Assembly (NCBI GenBank): GCA_024404875.1 | Contig: JAKSPK010000002.1 | Location: 1-64,000, forward strand | Source: Oscillospiraceae bacterium | GTDB taxonomy: Bacteria; Bacillota; Clostridia; Oscillospirales; Ruminococcaceae | Direction of reading: 5' to 3' | Length of the DNA: 64,000 nt | Part shown: one piece after another, positions 35,106 to 42,207 of the stretch | Layout: each line of letters begins with the position of its first letter | Numbering within the stretch: position 1 is the stretch's first letter | Position numbers and translations under genes: made by a program | The notes under the pieces: generated by a model | The model's input: only the letters and a program-made list of their open reading frames with translations | Database searches by the model: none | What the model was told of the DNA's origin: nothing

Positions 35106-35194
35106 GTATGCCGTGTGGTATGAAGCAATGAGGATCCTGTCGTTTTCTGACTGACAATGATGATCTGCAGGATAGATCAATTATGTATAACCGC

Positions 35195-35223
35195 TTGACA
35201 TTTTATGAAAAATATGATAAACT
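35195..35223 (+). promoter_or_regulatory. Promoter of the riboswitch-oadB transcript
   Basis: TTGACA (35195-35200), a 17-bp spacer and TAAACT (35218-35223). The RNA would begin right at the first helix of the riboswitch. Confidence 0.75.
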
Positions 35224-35229
35224 AGATTT

Positions 35230-35380
35230 GATAAGAGGGAGTAGCCGGCAGCATTCCCGAAAACGGATGCTGTCTTTCGCATCGTCATACCCGGCACCTA
35301 AGCGGTGCCCGTACGAAAATCAAACGGCAAGACTTTTATCGCAGTGTGCATCTCGTAGTGCTGCGGTAAAAGTCTTTTTT
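35230..35380 (+). ncRNA. Putative metal-ion riboswitch (yybP-ykoY-like) with switchable terminator
   Basis: P1 pairs GATAAGAG (35230-35237) with CTTTTATC (35333-35340). Inside lie GGGAGTAGC (35237-35245), a hairpin CAGCAT...ATGCTG (35249-35272), CGTCATACC (35283-35291), a hairpin GGCACC...GGTGCC (35293-35309) and GCAAGAC (35327-35333). These blocks and their order resemble the yybP-ykoY Mn2+ aptamer. The terminator arm AAGACTTTTATCGCAG (35329-35344) contains the 3' P1 strand and pairs with CTGCGGTAAAAGTCTT (35361-35376), followed by T6. Aptamer and terminator are therefore mutually exclusive: an ON switch. Because the target is a sodium pump, a Na+-sensing class is a serious alternative. Confidence 0.68.
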
Positions 35381-35408
35381 GTTGTAATATGCTGAAAGGA
35401 ACGGGAAT

Positions 35409-36521
35409 ATGGAAGTTTTATATCAGAATCTTTTGCAGCTTGATTGGAAGATGATCGTCATGTGGGCGATCGGTGCAATTCTGATCTATCTCGCGATCAA
35501 GAAGGACATGGAGCCGACGCTGCTCCTGCCGATGGGCTTTGGTGCGATCCTTGTCAATCTGCCGCTTTCGGGTGCTATCACGCAGCCGGGTGCAGAGGAA
35601 GGGCCGCTGAGCATCCTTTACGGCGCCGGCATTGCGAATGAATTGTTCCCGCTCATCCTGTTTATCGGTATCGGTGCGATGATCGACTTCGGTCCGCTGC
35701 TCTCAAATCCGGTACTGATGCTGTTCGGTGCGGCGGCGCAGTTTGGTATTTTCTTCACGCTCTGCACTGCTTCGATGTTTTTCGATATCAATGATGCGGC
35801 GTCGATCGCGATCATCGGCGCAGCGGACGGCCCAACCTCGATTGTTGTCGGTCAGAAGCTTCAGTCAAATTATATCGGCGCGATCATGGTCGCGGCATAC
35901 TCATATATGGCACTCGTTCCGATTATTCAGCCGCCGATCATCAAGCTGCTGACGACGAAGAAAGAGCGTATGATCCGTATGGAATATACGCAGAAGCCGG
36001 TCTCCAGGATCACCCGTATCCTGTTTCCGATCTGCATTACGATCATCGCAGGACTGATTGCGCCGGCTTCTGTTGCGCTGGTCGGCTTCCTGATGTTCGG
36101 CAATCTGATCCGCGAATGCGGTGTGCTGGAAAGCCTTTCGGAAACTGCACAGAAGACACTTGCGAATCTTGTCACGATATTCCTCGGCATCACGATCGCA
36201 TCGCAGATGCAGGCAGATAAGTTCCTGCGGCTTGATACTCTGCTGATCCTTGGTCTCGGCCTTGTTGCATTCATCTTTGATACGGCGGGCGGTGTCATTT
36301 TCGCAAAGATTCTGAATATCTTCCTGAAAAAGAAGATCAATCCGATGATCGGCGCGGCAGGCATTTCGGCGTTCCCGATGTCCGGCAGAGTTGTGCATAA
36401 GCTGGCGCTGAAGGAGGATCCGACCAACTTCCTTCTGATGCAGGCGACCGGTGTCAATGTCTCCGGACAGATCGCATCTGTCATCGCGGGCGGCCTGATC
36501 CTGAATTTCTTCCTGCACTGA
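35409..36521 (+). CDS. Na+-translocating decarboxylase beta subunit (OadB/GcdB/MmdB family)
   Basis: The beta subunit couples decarboxylation of a carboxybiotin to outward Na+ transport. The 370-residue, roughly ten-helix protein has the family motifs IGIGAMIDFGPLLSNP near residue 88, IIGAADGPTSIVVG near 133 with the conserved aspartate of the Na+ site, AYSYMALVPIIQPPIIKLLT near 160 and GAAGISAFPMSGRVVHKL near 318. GAAAGGAACGGGA precedes ATG 35409. A gamma-like gene follows; the alpha (carboxyltransferase) and biotin-carrier subunits are not in the window, so the organic substrate is unknown. Expression appears to be controlled by the upstream riboswitch. Confidence 0.93.
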   Translation: MEVLYQNLLQLDWKMIVMWAIGAILIYLAIKKDMEPTLLLPMGFGAILVNLPLSGAITQPGAEEGPLSILYGAGIANELFPLILFIGIGAMIDFGPLLSNPVLMLFGAAAQFGIFFTLCTASMFFDINDAASIAIIGAADGPTSIVVGQKLQSNYIGAIMVAAYSYMALVPIIQPPIIKLLTTKKERMIRMEYTQKPVSRITRILFPICITIIAGLIAPASVALVGFLMFGNLIRECGVLESLSETAQKTLANLVTIFLGITIASQMQADKFLRLDTLLILGLGLVAFIFDTAGGVIFAKILNIFLKKKINPMIGAAGISAFPMSGRVVHKLALKEDPTNFLLMQATGVNVSGQIASVIAGGLILNFFLH

Positions 36522-36539
36522 CCGGAAAGGAGTATGATT

Positions 36540-36710
36540 ATGAATATGCTGACCGCATCCTTTGAGCCGATGCATTTTGTGGATAATCTGCGCTATATGG
36601 GACTTGGCATGCTTGGCATTTTTATTGTGATCGGTGTCATCATGCTGCTGACGCTGCTGCTGAACAAGCTGACAGAAGATCGCAGTCATGATGAATCCGA
36701 GGATCAGTGA
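36540..36710 (+). CDS. Small OadG-like gamma subunit of the Na+ pump
   Basis: This 56-residue frame has one membrane helix (LGMLGIFIVIGVIMLLTLLL, about 22-41) preceded by a short polar stretch and followed by an acidic C-terminus DRSHDESEDQ. That is the layout of decarboxylase gamma chains (OadG), which anchor the alpha subunit. GGAAAGGAG lies 7 bases before ATG 36540, and the gene starts 18 bp after oadB. The identification rests on topology and position, since gamma chains are poorly conserved. Confidence 0.78.
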   Translation: MNMLTASFEPMHFVDNLRYMGLGMLGIFIVIGVIMLLTLLLNKLTEDRSHDESEDQ

Positions 36711-36717
36711 GGCTGAT

Positions 36718-37473
36718 ATGGATTCTGAAAAGAAAGAAACGCTCCTGCCGAAGCCCGCTGAGCCTGAAAGACCGGAGGAGGGCTTTGTGCCATACTGCGG
36801 CTCTGATGAGCAGAAGGCCGAACAAAAAGCTGCTCGGAAATCGAAGATCAAGATGTGGACTTTTGTGGTTCTGCTGATTCTTGTCATTGCAGGATTCGTT
36901 CTAATCTTCATTGGCAGACGGTATAATCTATACAATGAAACGATTCATTCTCTGAAATTTGATTACCGGACCGGTGAAGCGGATGTGCCGGACGAATCTC
37001 TGACAAAAGGAAGCTGTGCGAAGGCGCTCCGAGAACAGATCGGCGACAAGTCAGTGTCAGTGAATGCTGCGATGTATCTGTTTGACAGCCAGACGAATCT
37101 TGCGGATACGGTTTCTGTTTACAGCTATGTGCATACCAAATCATCCAATTCTGCTGTTGTCAAAACCGGAACTGCAAACTGGTTCATGACAAAAAAGCAA
37201 TCGCTGGAGAGCCCGCTGCTGTTTGAGCTGCTGTTCGATACTGCAAATTATGAAATGCTGAAAGCGAGCTGCTATGATACTTATCGTGCAGAGGTCTCCG
37301 GACGGCAGTATGTCTGTGAGGTATGGCTGATTTGTGATCTGACCGGAAATAAGCCTGTTTACTATACAGTGTATCGGTATTATGCTGACGGACAGCTTGC
37401 GGGTGTGCGTGTTCTGTCCGATCAGGATGAGACGATGCAGGTTTTTGATATCCGAGATTATACGATTAGATAA
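36718..37473 (+). CDS. Hypothetical bitopic membrane protein
   Basis: I do not recognise this 251-residue protein. A charged, Pro/Glu/Lys-rich N-terminus (about 1-55) is followed by one helix MWTFVVLLILVIAGFVLIFI near residues 46-65 and a beta-rich outside domain of about 180 residues (VNAAMYLFDSQTNLADTVSV, YVCEVWLICDLTGNKPVYYT). It starts 7 bp after the gamma-like gene, and ATG 36718 is chosen over 36688, which would overlap that gene. It ends the riboswitch-controlled unit at a strong terminator. A role in the Na+ pump is possible but unsupported. Confidence 0.72.
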   Translation: MDSEKKETLLPKPAEPERPEEGFVPYCGSDEQKAEQKAARKSKIKMWTFVVLLILVIAGFVLIFIGRRYNLYNETIHSLKFDYRTGEADVPDESLTKGSCAKALREQIGDKSVSVNAAMYLFDSQTNLADTVSVYSYVHTKSSNSAVVKTGTANWFMTKKQSLESPLLFELLFDTANYEMLKASCYDTYRAEVSGRQYVCEVWLICDLTGNKPVYYTVYRYYADGQLAGVRVLSDQDETMQVFDIRDYTIR

Positions 37474-37520
37474 CAAAATGCCCGAAAGAGACATGGTTCT
37501 CCTTCGGGCATTTTGTTATT
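37472..37520. terminator. Bidirectional terminator
   Basis: AACAAAATGCCCGAA (37472-37486) pairs perfectly with TTCGGGCATTTTGTT (37503-37517). It starts in the stop codon of the plus gene and lies just past the stop of the minus-strand DUF3795 gene. Confidence 0.88.
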
Positions 37521-37523
37521 TCG

Positions 37524-37928
37524 TTATTTCGTGCGCTTGCCGGTCCTGATAAAACGAATCAGTGCTTCAGGATCGTCAAAGTCATCATAATCGCCTCTGA
37601 TTCCTTCGCGGTGATAGACAATTCCCGTCTGCTCATTGCGTTCGAGACAGTCGAGGAGTGCCGAAATGCCGTATCTGCGGGCAAATTCGGCAAACGCCTG
37701 TGCTTTGTTCTTTTCGGCGTACAGTCCCTTGCTGCAGCCGGAAGGCTCGCATTCATAGCATCCGCTCAGTCCCTTTTTGATGACACAGCCGCGGTTTTCG
37801 CACCATTCGGCATCCTTACACCATGACAGCTCCAAAAAGCCGTCGCGCTTGCATCCTTTGCAGTTGACATTCTCCGAACAGAGACAGCAGGCAAGGCCGC
37901 AGCGCGCAATACCCAATTCCCGCTTCAC
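37524..37928 (-). CDS. DUF3795 cysteine-rich protein
   Basis: The 134-residue protein contains twelve cysteines in the first 65 residues, in patterns such as ARCGLACCLCSENVNCKGC, WCKDAEWCENRGC and CYECEPSGC, followed by a helical tail with YGISALLDCLERNEQ and HREGIRGDYDDFDD. This matches DUF3795, a family of small proteins presumed to bind Zn or Fe-S; function is unknown. Its start overlaps the nif3 stop by 4 bp, so it is the last gene of trmK-nif3-DUF3795. Confidence 0.82.
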   Translation of the reverse strand: MKRELGIARCGLACCLCSENVNCKGCKRDGFLELSWCKDAEWCENRGCVIKKGLSGCYECEPSGCSKGLYAEKNKAQAFAEFARRYGISALLDCLERNEQTGIVYHREGIRGDYDDFDDPEALIRFIRTGKRTK

Positions 37929-38731
37929 TGCGGCGCTCCTTCCTGTTTATAGGTTGAGAAGAACGGTGCTGTTCCTGCTTCTGAAATGATACACGCAATC
38001 TCCGGAGCGGCATCGTGCAGGATTTGCTCAAACAAATGCACGACCGGCACCTCAGTCTCGAAATGGCCGCAGTCAAAGAGCGTGAAGCCGCGATTTTGGG
38101 CCTCCGCCCAGACGCTGTGCTTGCAGTCGCCTGTGATGAGCGCGTCAGCGCCCTTTTCAGCCGCGGCAGAGATCAGATCACCGCCGCTGCCTGTGCACCA
38201 TGCGATCTTCCGGATGCGGTCTGCGTGATGTCCGGCATAATAGCGCAGTGCGCCGCAGGAGAATACCGCCTGCAGCTTTGCGGCGAGCGAGTCTGCATCC
38301 AGCGGTGCGGTCAGCACAGCGGTCCGTCCGAGTGTTCTGCCGTCGGAAAGCGCCTCAAGCGGCTGACGGTCGGTCAGAGGGATTTCTTTCTCAATCAGAT
38401 CGCCTGCGAAGTCGTTCAGGCCGCCCTCAGCAATATCAAGACAGGTATGCGAACAGATTGCGCCGATGCCGTGGCGGACAAGATGCCAGACCGGATGCGG
38501 CGGCATCACTGTGCGCAGCGGATCCCAGATTACCGGATGATGTGAAAGGATCAGATCAGCGCCCTTTTCAGCAGCCTCTTTGACGACCGGAACTGTGATA
38601 TCCAGCGTCAGCAGAATGCGTCGGACTTGCTGTGACGGATCACCGGCGAGCAGGCCGGATTTGTCATAGGATTCCTGCAATGCAAACGGTGCATAGGCGT
38701 CGAGAATATTGTAAATATCGCGGATTGTCAT
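37925..38731 (-). CDS. Nif3-like dinuclear metal-centre protein
   Basis: The 268-residue protein has QESYDKSGLLAGDP near residue 18, LILSHHPVIWDPLRTV near 60 with the two metal-binding histidines, and CSHTCLDIAEGGLND near 92. GDCKHSVWAEAQNRGFTLFDCGHFETE near 205 supplies further ligands (cited for the H/E ligands). It is the short Nif3/YqfO form. I use ATG 38731, not 38737: GGAGG then sits at normal spacing, and the start overlaps the trmK stop by 4 bp. The trmK-nif3 pair is widespread in Firmicutes, but the biochemical role of Nif3 is unsettled. Confidence 0.92.
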   Translation of the reverse strand: MTIRDIYNILDAYAPFALQESYDKSGLLAGDPSQQVRRILLTLDITVPVVKEAAEKGADLILSHHPVIWDPLRTVMPPHPVWHLVRHGIGAICSHTCLDIAEGGLNDFAGDLIEKEIPLTDRQPLEALSDGRTLGRTAVLTAPLDADSLAAKLQAVFSCGALRYYAGHHADRIRKIAWCTGSGGDLISAAAEKGADALITGDCKHSVWAEAQNRGFTLFDCGHFETEVPVVHLFEQILHDAAPEIACIISEAGTAPFFSTYKQEGAPQ

Positions 38732-39420
38732 ATGCATCCCTCCGAATCCGGCTGCAGCCAGCGGTTGATTTCAGCGATGAGTTTGCGGACAGCAGCGCTT
38801 TCCTCCGTCTGACCTGCATCTTCAAGCCCATGTGCTTTGGTGTGCAGGCGATCCTGAATGAGCGCGATATAGATTTTTGTCAGCGGGTCACTGCGGCGGA
38901 GCCTGCCGTAATAGGATTCCGCTTCGGAGAGCGGCACGGTCTCGCCGGTATAGCTTGCCTGCATGACCGTATAAACGAGGTTATCTTTGACGGCGGTTTC
39001 CTTGGTCACTGCAAAGCCGTTTTCTGCCAGCCATTTCCGCAGGACTTCTGCTTTTGTCATCGGCTGCAAAACAAGATTGACACCTTTTTTGATGAATTCG
39101 GCTGATTTTGCCGAAAGAATATCACGGATCGTTTCGCCGCCCATTCCGGCAATCACAACATCGGTGATGCCCTTCGGATTGACACGGTCAAAGCCGTCGG
39201 AGAGAACGAGAGTCACATCCTCAGAAACGCGGAAGCGTTTCAGCGTTCCCTTGGCACTTTCAAGCGGCCCCTGACGAATATCCGTCGCGATGACCGAATC
39301 GGCTTTTCCTGCGGAAACCAGATATGCAGGAAGATATGCATGGTCGGTGCCGATGTCGCAGACTCTTCTGCCCTTGAGCATGGAAGCGCAGCACAGCAGA
39401 CGAGGAGAAAGTGGAATCAT
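38728..39420 (-). CDS. trmK: tRNA (adenine-22-N1)-methyltransferase TrmK
   Basis: TrmK methylates A22 in the D arm of tRNAs. The 230-residue Rossmann methyltransferase has the SAM motif GRRVCDIGTDHAYLPAYLV near residue 16, ATDIRQGPLESA near 44, VVIAGMGGETIRDIL near 86 (motif IV region) and LQPMTKAEVLRKWL near 115. It is the first gene of the minus-strand unit, with its promoter at 39453-39481. Confidence 0.93.
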   Translation of the reverse strand: MIPLSPRLLCCASMLKGRRVCDIGTDHAYLPAYLVSAGKADSVIATDIRQGPLESAKGTLKRFRVSEDVTLVLSDGFDRVNPKGITDVVIAGMGGETIRDILSAKSAEFIKKGVNLVLQPMTKAEVLRKWLAENGFAVTKETAVKDNLVYTVMQASYTGETVPLSEAESYYGRLRRSDPLTKIYIALIQDRLHTKAHGLEDAGQTEESAAVRKLIAEINRWLQPDSEGCI

Positions 39421-39452
39421 GATGAAAGCCTCCTTTTTGTGGACTTTCTATA

Positions 39453-39497
39453 ATTATACCATAAACAGTTGCATTTTGCAACTGATTTTGCTATAAT
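39453..39497. promoter_or_regulatory. Divergent promoters sharing a palindrome (trmK and SGNH operon)
   Basis: Plus promoter: TTGCAT (39469-39474), 17 bp, TATAAT (39492-39497). Minus promoter: TTGCAA (39481-39476), 17 bp, TATAAT (39458-39453). Both -35 boxes lie inside one perfect palindrome with arms AGTTGCA and TGCAACT (39467-39483), so one protein bound there would block both. Confidence 0.75.
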
Positions 39498-39549
39498 AAA
39501 TAAAGATAGCCTGTTATCGGAAAGAGGAAAGAAAACGGAGGAAAGAGAA

Positions 39550-40878
39550 ATGAAAAAAGGCTTGTTAATCGGCGGAATTGCTGCGGCTGCGGCCGTGGCA
39601 GCGGCAGGGATCCTTTTCTGGCGCGCCAACAGTACAGAATCCAATTATATTAAAATGCATCTGGACGGAAAGCTGACGATTCCGAAATCGGAGATGGAAA
39701 AATATGACCTCAACGGTGACGGTGTGATCAGTAAAACGGACTATGTTCGTGCAAAGATGAAAGCACTTTTTTCCGGTGATGAAGCACTGTATCCGGAGAT
39801 CTTTTCAGCGTTCGATGCAAAGCAGCTCGGCAGAAGCGCATATCATGAAGATACCGATACGGCATGGTACAGCCTTTCAGCGAGCGGTATTGCATTCAGC
39901 TTCCGAGGAAAGGAATGCCGCATTGCACTGACAGCGGATTCGGCTTACAGCCTCGACAATGCTGCCGCACGGTATGCTGTCTATCTCAATGAGAAGCTGG
40001 TGCTTGATGCACTGCTGAATAAACCGGAGGATATTGTGACACTGAAGAATACCGGCAGCGAGACCGAACCTGCAGCTGTCCGACTGGTGAAGCTTTCCGA
40101 ATCGTCATCTTCCTCGCTCGGAATTTCTTCAATCGGTGTCTATTCCACAAAAGATCTGCATGAGCAGTATCAGCATGATATTTTGCAGCCGGAAGAACAG
40201 AAGCCGCGTCTCATTGAGTTTATCGGCGATTCGATCACCTGCGGCTACGGCGTGGACGGTGAATACGGCAAGGATTTGTTCTGCACGGCAAATGAAAACG
40301 CGATGAAGTCCTATGCATACAAGACTGCGGAGAAGCTCGGCACCGATTACAGTATGGTAAGCTACAGTGGTCATGGCATCATCTCCGGCTATACGAATTC
40401 CGATCAGCCTGCAAAGGGACAGCTTGTTCCGAAATTTTACGGGCAGGTCGGCCACGGCTCCGCTGTGATCGAGGAGCGACATAAGATTCAGGATGACAAG
40501 TGGGATTTCAAGCGTCAGCCGGATGTGGTGGTTATCAATCTTGGCACGAACGATTCTAGCTATACAAAACATGATCCGGAAAAGCAGAGAGAGTTTGCCG
40601 AGGCGTATGCCGAGTTCCTGAAAACGATCCGCGAAAAGAATCCGGATGCAGCAATCGTCTGCACGCTCGGCATTATGGGCCAGGATCTTTGTGATGCGAT
40701 CGACCTTGCGGCGGAGAAATATAAAAAAGAGACCGGCGACCTGAATGTCCGTGTTATGCAGTTTGATGTGCAGTCTGAGGCGGACGGCCTTGCAGTTGAC
40801 TGGCATCCCTCTGAAAAGACATACGAGAAGGCAGCTGAAAAGCTCAGCGCATTCATCCGTGATTGGATGGGATGGTAA
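39550..40878 (+). CDS. SGNH/GDSL esterase, CE2-like, with one EF-hand
   Basis: The 442-residue protein has a signal anchor (KKGLLIGGIAAAAAVAAAGI), an EF-hand loop DLNGDGVISKTD near residue 55, a beta-sandwich module (about 75-205; HEDTDTAWYSLSASGIAFSF) and an SGNH domain with LIEFIGDSITCGYGV near 220, a GHGI block, INLGTNDSS near 330 and the catalytic DWHPS near 420. The sandwich-plus-SGNH order is that of CE2 acetylesterases, which remove acetyl groups from plant polysaccharides. Only one EF-hand is visible, half a dockerin, so scaffoldin binding is doubtful. GGAGGAAAG precedes ATG 39550. It leads an operon with a sugar kinase and murD. Confidence 0.88.
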   Translation: MKKGLLIGGIAAAAAVAAAGILFWRANSTESNYIKMHLDGKLTIPKSEMEKYDLNGDGVISKTDYVRAKMKALFSGDEALYPEIFSAFDAKQLGRSAYHEDTDTAWYSLSASGIAFSFRGKECRIALTADSAYSLDNAAARYAVYLNEKLVLDALLNKPEDIVTLKNTGSETEPAAVRLVKLSESSSSSLGISSIGVYSTKDLHEQYQHDILQPEEQKPRLIEFIGDSITCGYGVDGEYGKDLFCTANENAMKSYAYKTAEKLGTDYSMVSYSGHGIISGYTNSDQPAKGQLVPKFYGQVGHGSAVIEERHKIQDDKWDFKRQPDVVVINLGTNDSSYTKHDPEKQREFAEAYAEFLKTIREKNPDAAIVCTLGIMGQDLCDAIDLAAEKYKKETGDLNVRVMQFDVQSEADGLAVDWHPSEKTYEKAAEKLSAFIRDWMGW

Positions 40879-40890
40879 ACGGAGGCGCAT

Positions 40891-42207
40891 ATGAATAATG
40901 ATTTTCTGTCTGCTGCGGAGATGAAAGCGCGTCTCCTGCGCGGGGAATTTGATGCAAGGCTGATGCAGTTTTACGGCACATCCGGCGACGGCCTGACATC
41001 CCGCCGCAAGCGAATTGCAGATGCGGCCGACTGCTTTACTGCACAATACGGTGATCTTCCGATCCGGGTGTTTTCGGTGTCCGGGCGGACGGAGATGGGC
41101 GGCAATCACACCGATCATCAGCACGGATGTGTGCTGGCGGGCGGCATCAATCTCGACATTCTCGCAATCGCGGCAAAGACAGGCGGAAATGAGATCCGTA
41201 TACAGTCTGAGGGATTTCCGGAGGATAGCATTACGCTCAGTGATCTCTCCGTGCGGGCAGATGAGAACGGAACATCCGCTGCGCTGATCCGCGGAACGGC
41301 TGCACGATTCCGGCAGCTTGGAAAACCCGTGCAGGGCTTTTGCGCATATACAGTTTCCGATGTGCTGAAAGGCAGCGGACTGTCATCCTCGGCGGCATTT
41401 GAGGTCATGATCGGCACGATATGCAATGATTTCTTTGCAGATTCGTCGTTTTCGCTTGCCGAGACTGCAATGATCGCGCAGTATGCGGAAAATGTGTATT
41501 TCGGAAAGCCCTGCGGCCTGATGGATCAGATGGCCTGTGCACTCGGCTCCGTTGCAGCAATCGACTTTCAGAGAGAAGGCGATCCGCAATGGGAGCAGAT
41601 CACGCTGAATCTCGCGGAAAAGGGCTATGCGCTCTGTATCGTGGACAGCAGAGCTGATCATGCCGATCTGACCGATGAATATGCGGCGGTGCCTGCGGAA
41701 ATGCGCAGTGTCGCGGCGTATCTCGGAAAGGATGTGCTGCGGGAAACCGATGAACAGGAATTCTGGGAGAAGCTGCCGGAGCTTCGGTTGGCCTGCGGTG
41801 ACCGTGCTGTGCTGCGTGCGATTCATTTTTACGGCGACCATGCCCGCGCTGAATTACAGGCGCAGGCACTCCGCAAAGGCGATTTTGATGCGTATTTGCA
41901 GTTGGTTCGCGAATCCGGAAGATCGTCTATGTCGTATTTGCAGAATATTTCGCCCGGCGGCAGACCGCAGGCACAGGCAGTCGCGGTTGCACTGGCGGTC
42001 TGTGACAGACTGCTCGCCGGAAAGGGCGCATACCGCGTTCATGGCGGCGGATTTGCCGGAACGGTGCAGGCCTATGTCCCGCTTGCGGAGGTCGATGCAT
42101 TCCGCAGGGGAACAGAACGCATCTTCGGCGCGGGTGCGTGTTATGTATTACAGCTCAGGGAATGCGGTGCTGCCGCGCTCTGGGACAATGGGGAGGAATC
42201 AGACTGA
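40891..42207 (+). CDS. Galactokinase-like GHMP kinase
   Basis: The 438-residue protein has a GalK-type signature SGRTEMGGNHTDHQHG near residue 67, the GHMP ATP loop VLKGSGLSSSAAFEVMIG near 155, GKPCGLMDQMACALG near 207 and the C-terminal YRVHGGGFAGTVQAYV near 382. The EMGGNHTDHQHG form differs from the usual galactokinase NLIGEHTDY but is common in clostridial GalK proteins. It should phosphorylate galactose or a related sugar. It lies 12 bp after the esterase, and murD begins the base after its stop, an unusual link between sugar and wall genes. Confidence 0.85.
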   Translation: MNNDFLSAAEMKARLLRGEFDARLMQFYGTSGDGLTSRRKRIADAADCFTAQYGDLPIRVFSVSGRTEMGGNHTDHQHGCVLAGGINLDILAIAAKTGGNEIRIQSEGFPEDSITLSDLSVRADENGTSAALIRGTAARFRQLGKPVQGFCAYTVSDVLKGSGLSSSAAFEVMIGTICNDFFADSSFSLAETAMIAQYAENVYFGKPCGLMDQMACALGSVAAIDFQREGDPQWEQITLNLAEKGYALCIVDSRADHADLTDEYAAVPAEMRSVAAYLGKDVLRETDEQEFWEKLPELRLACGDRAVLRAIHFYGDHARAELQAQALRKGDFDAYLQLVRESGRSSMSYLQNISPGGRPQAQAVAVALAVCDRLLAGKGAYRVHGGGFAGTVQAYVPLAEVDAFRRGTERIFGAGACYVLQLRECGAAALWDNGEESD

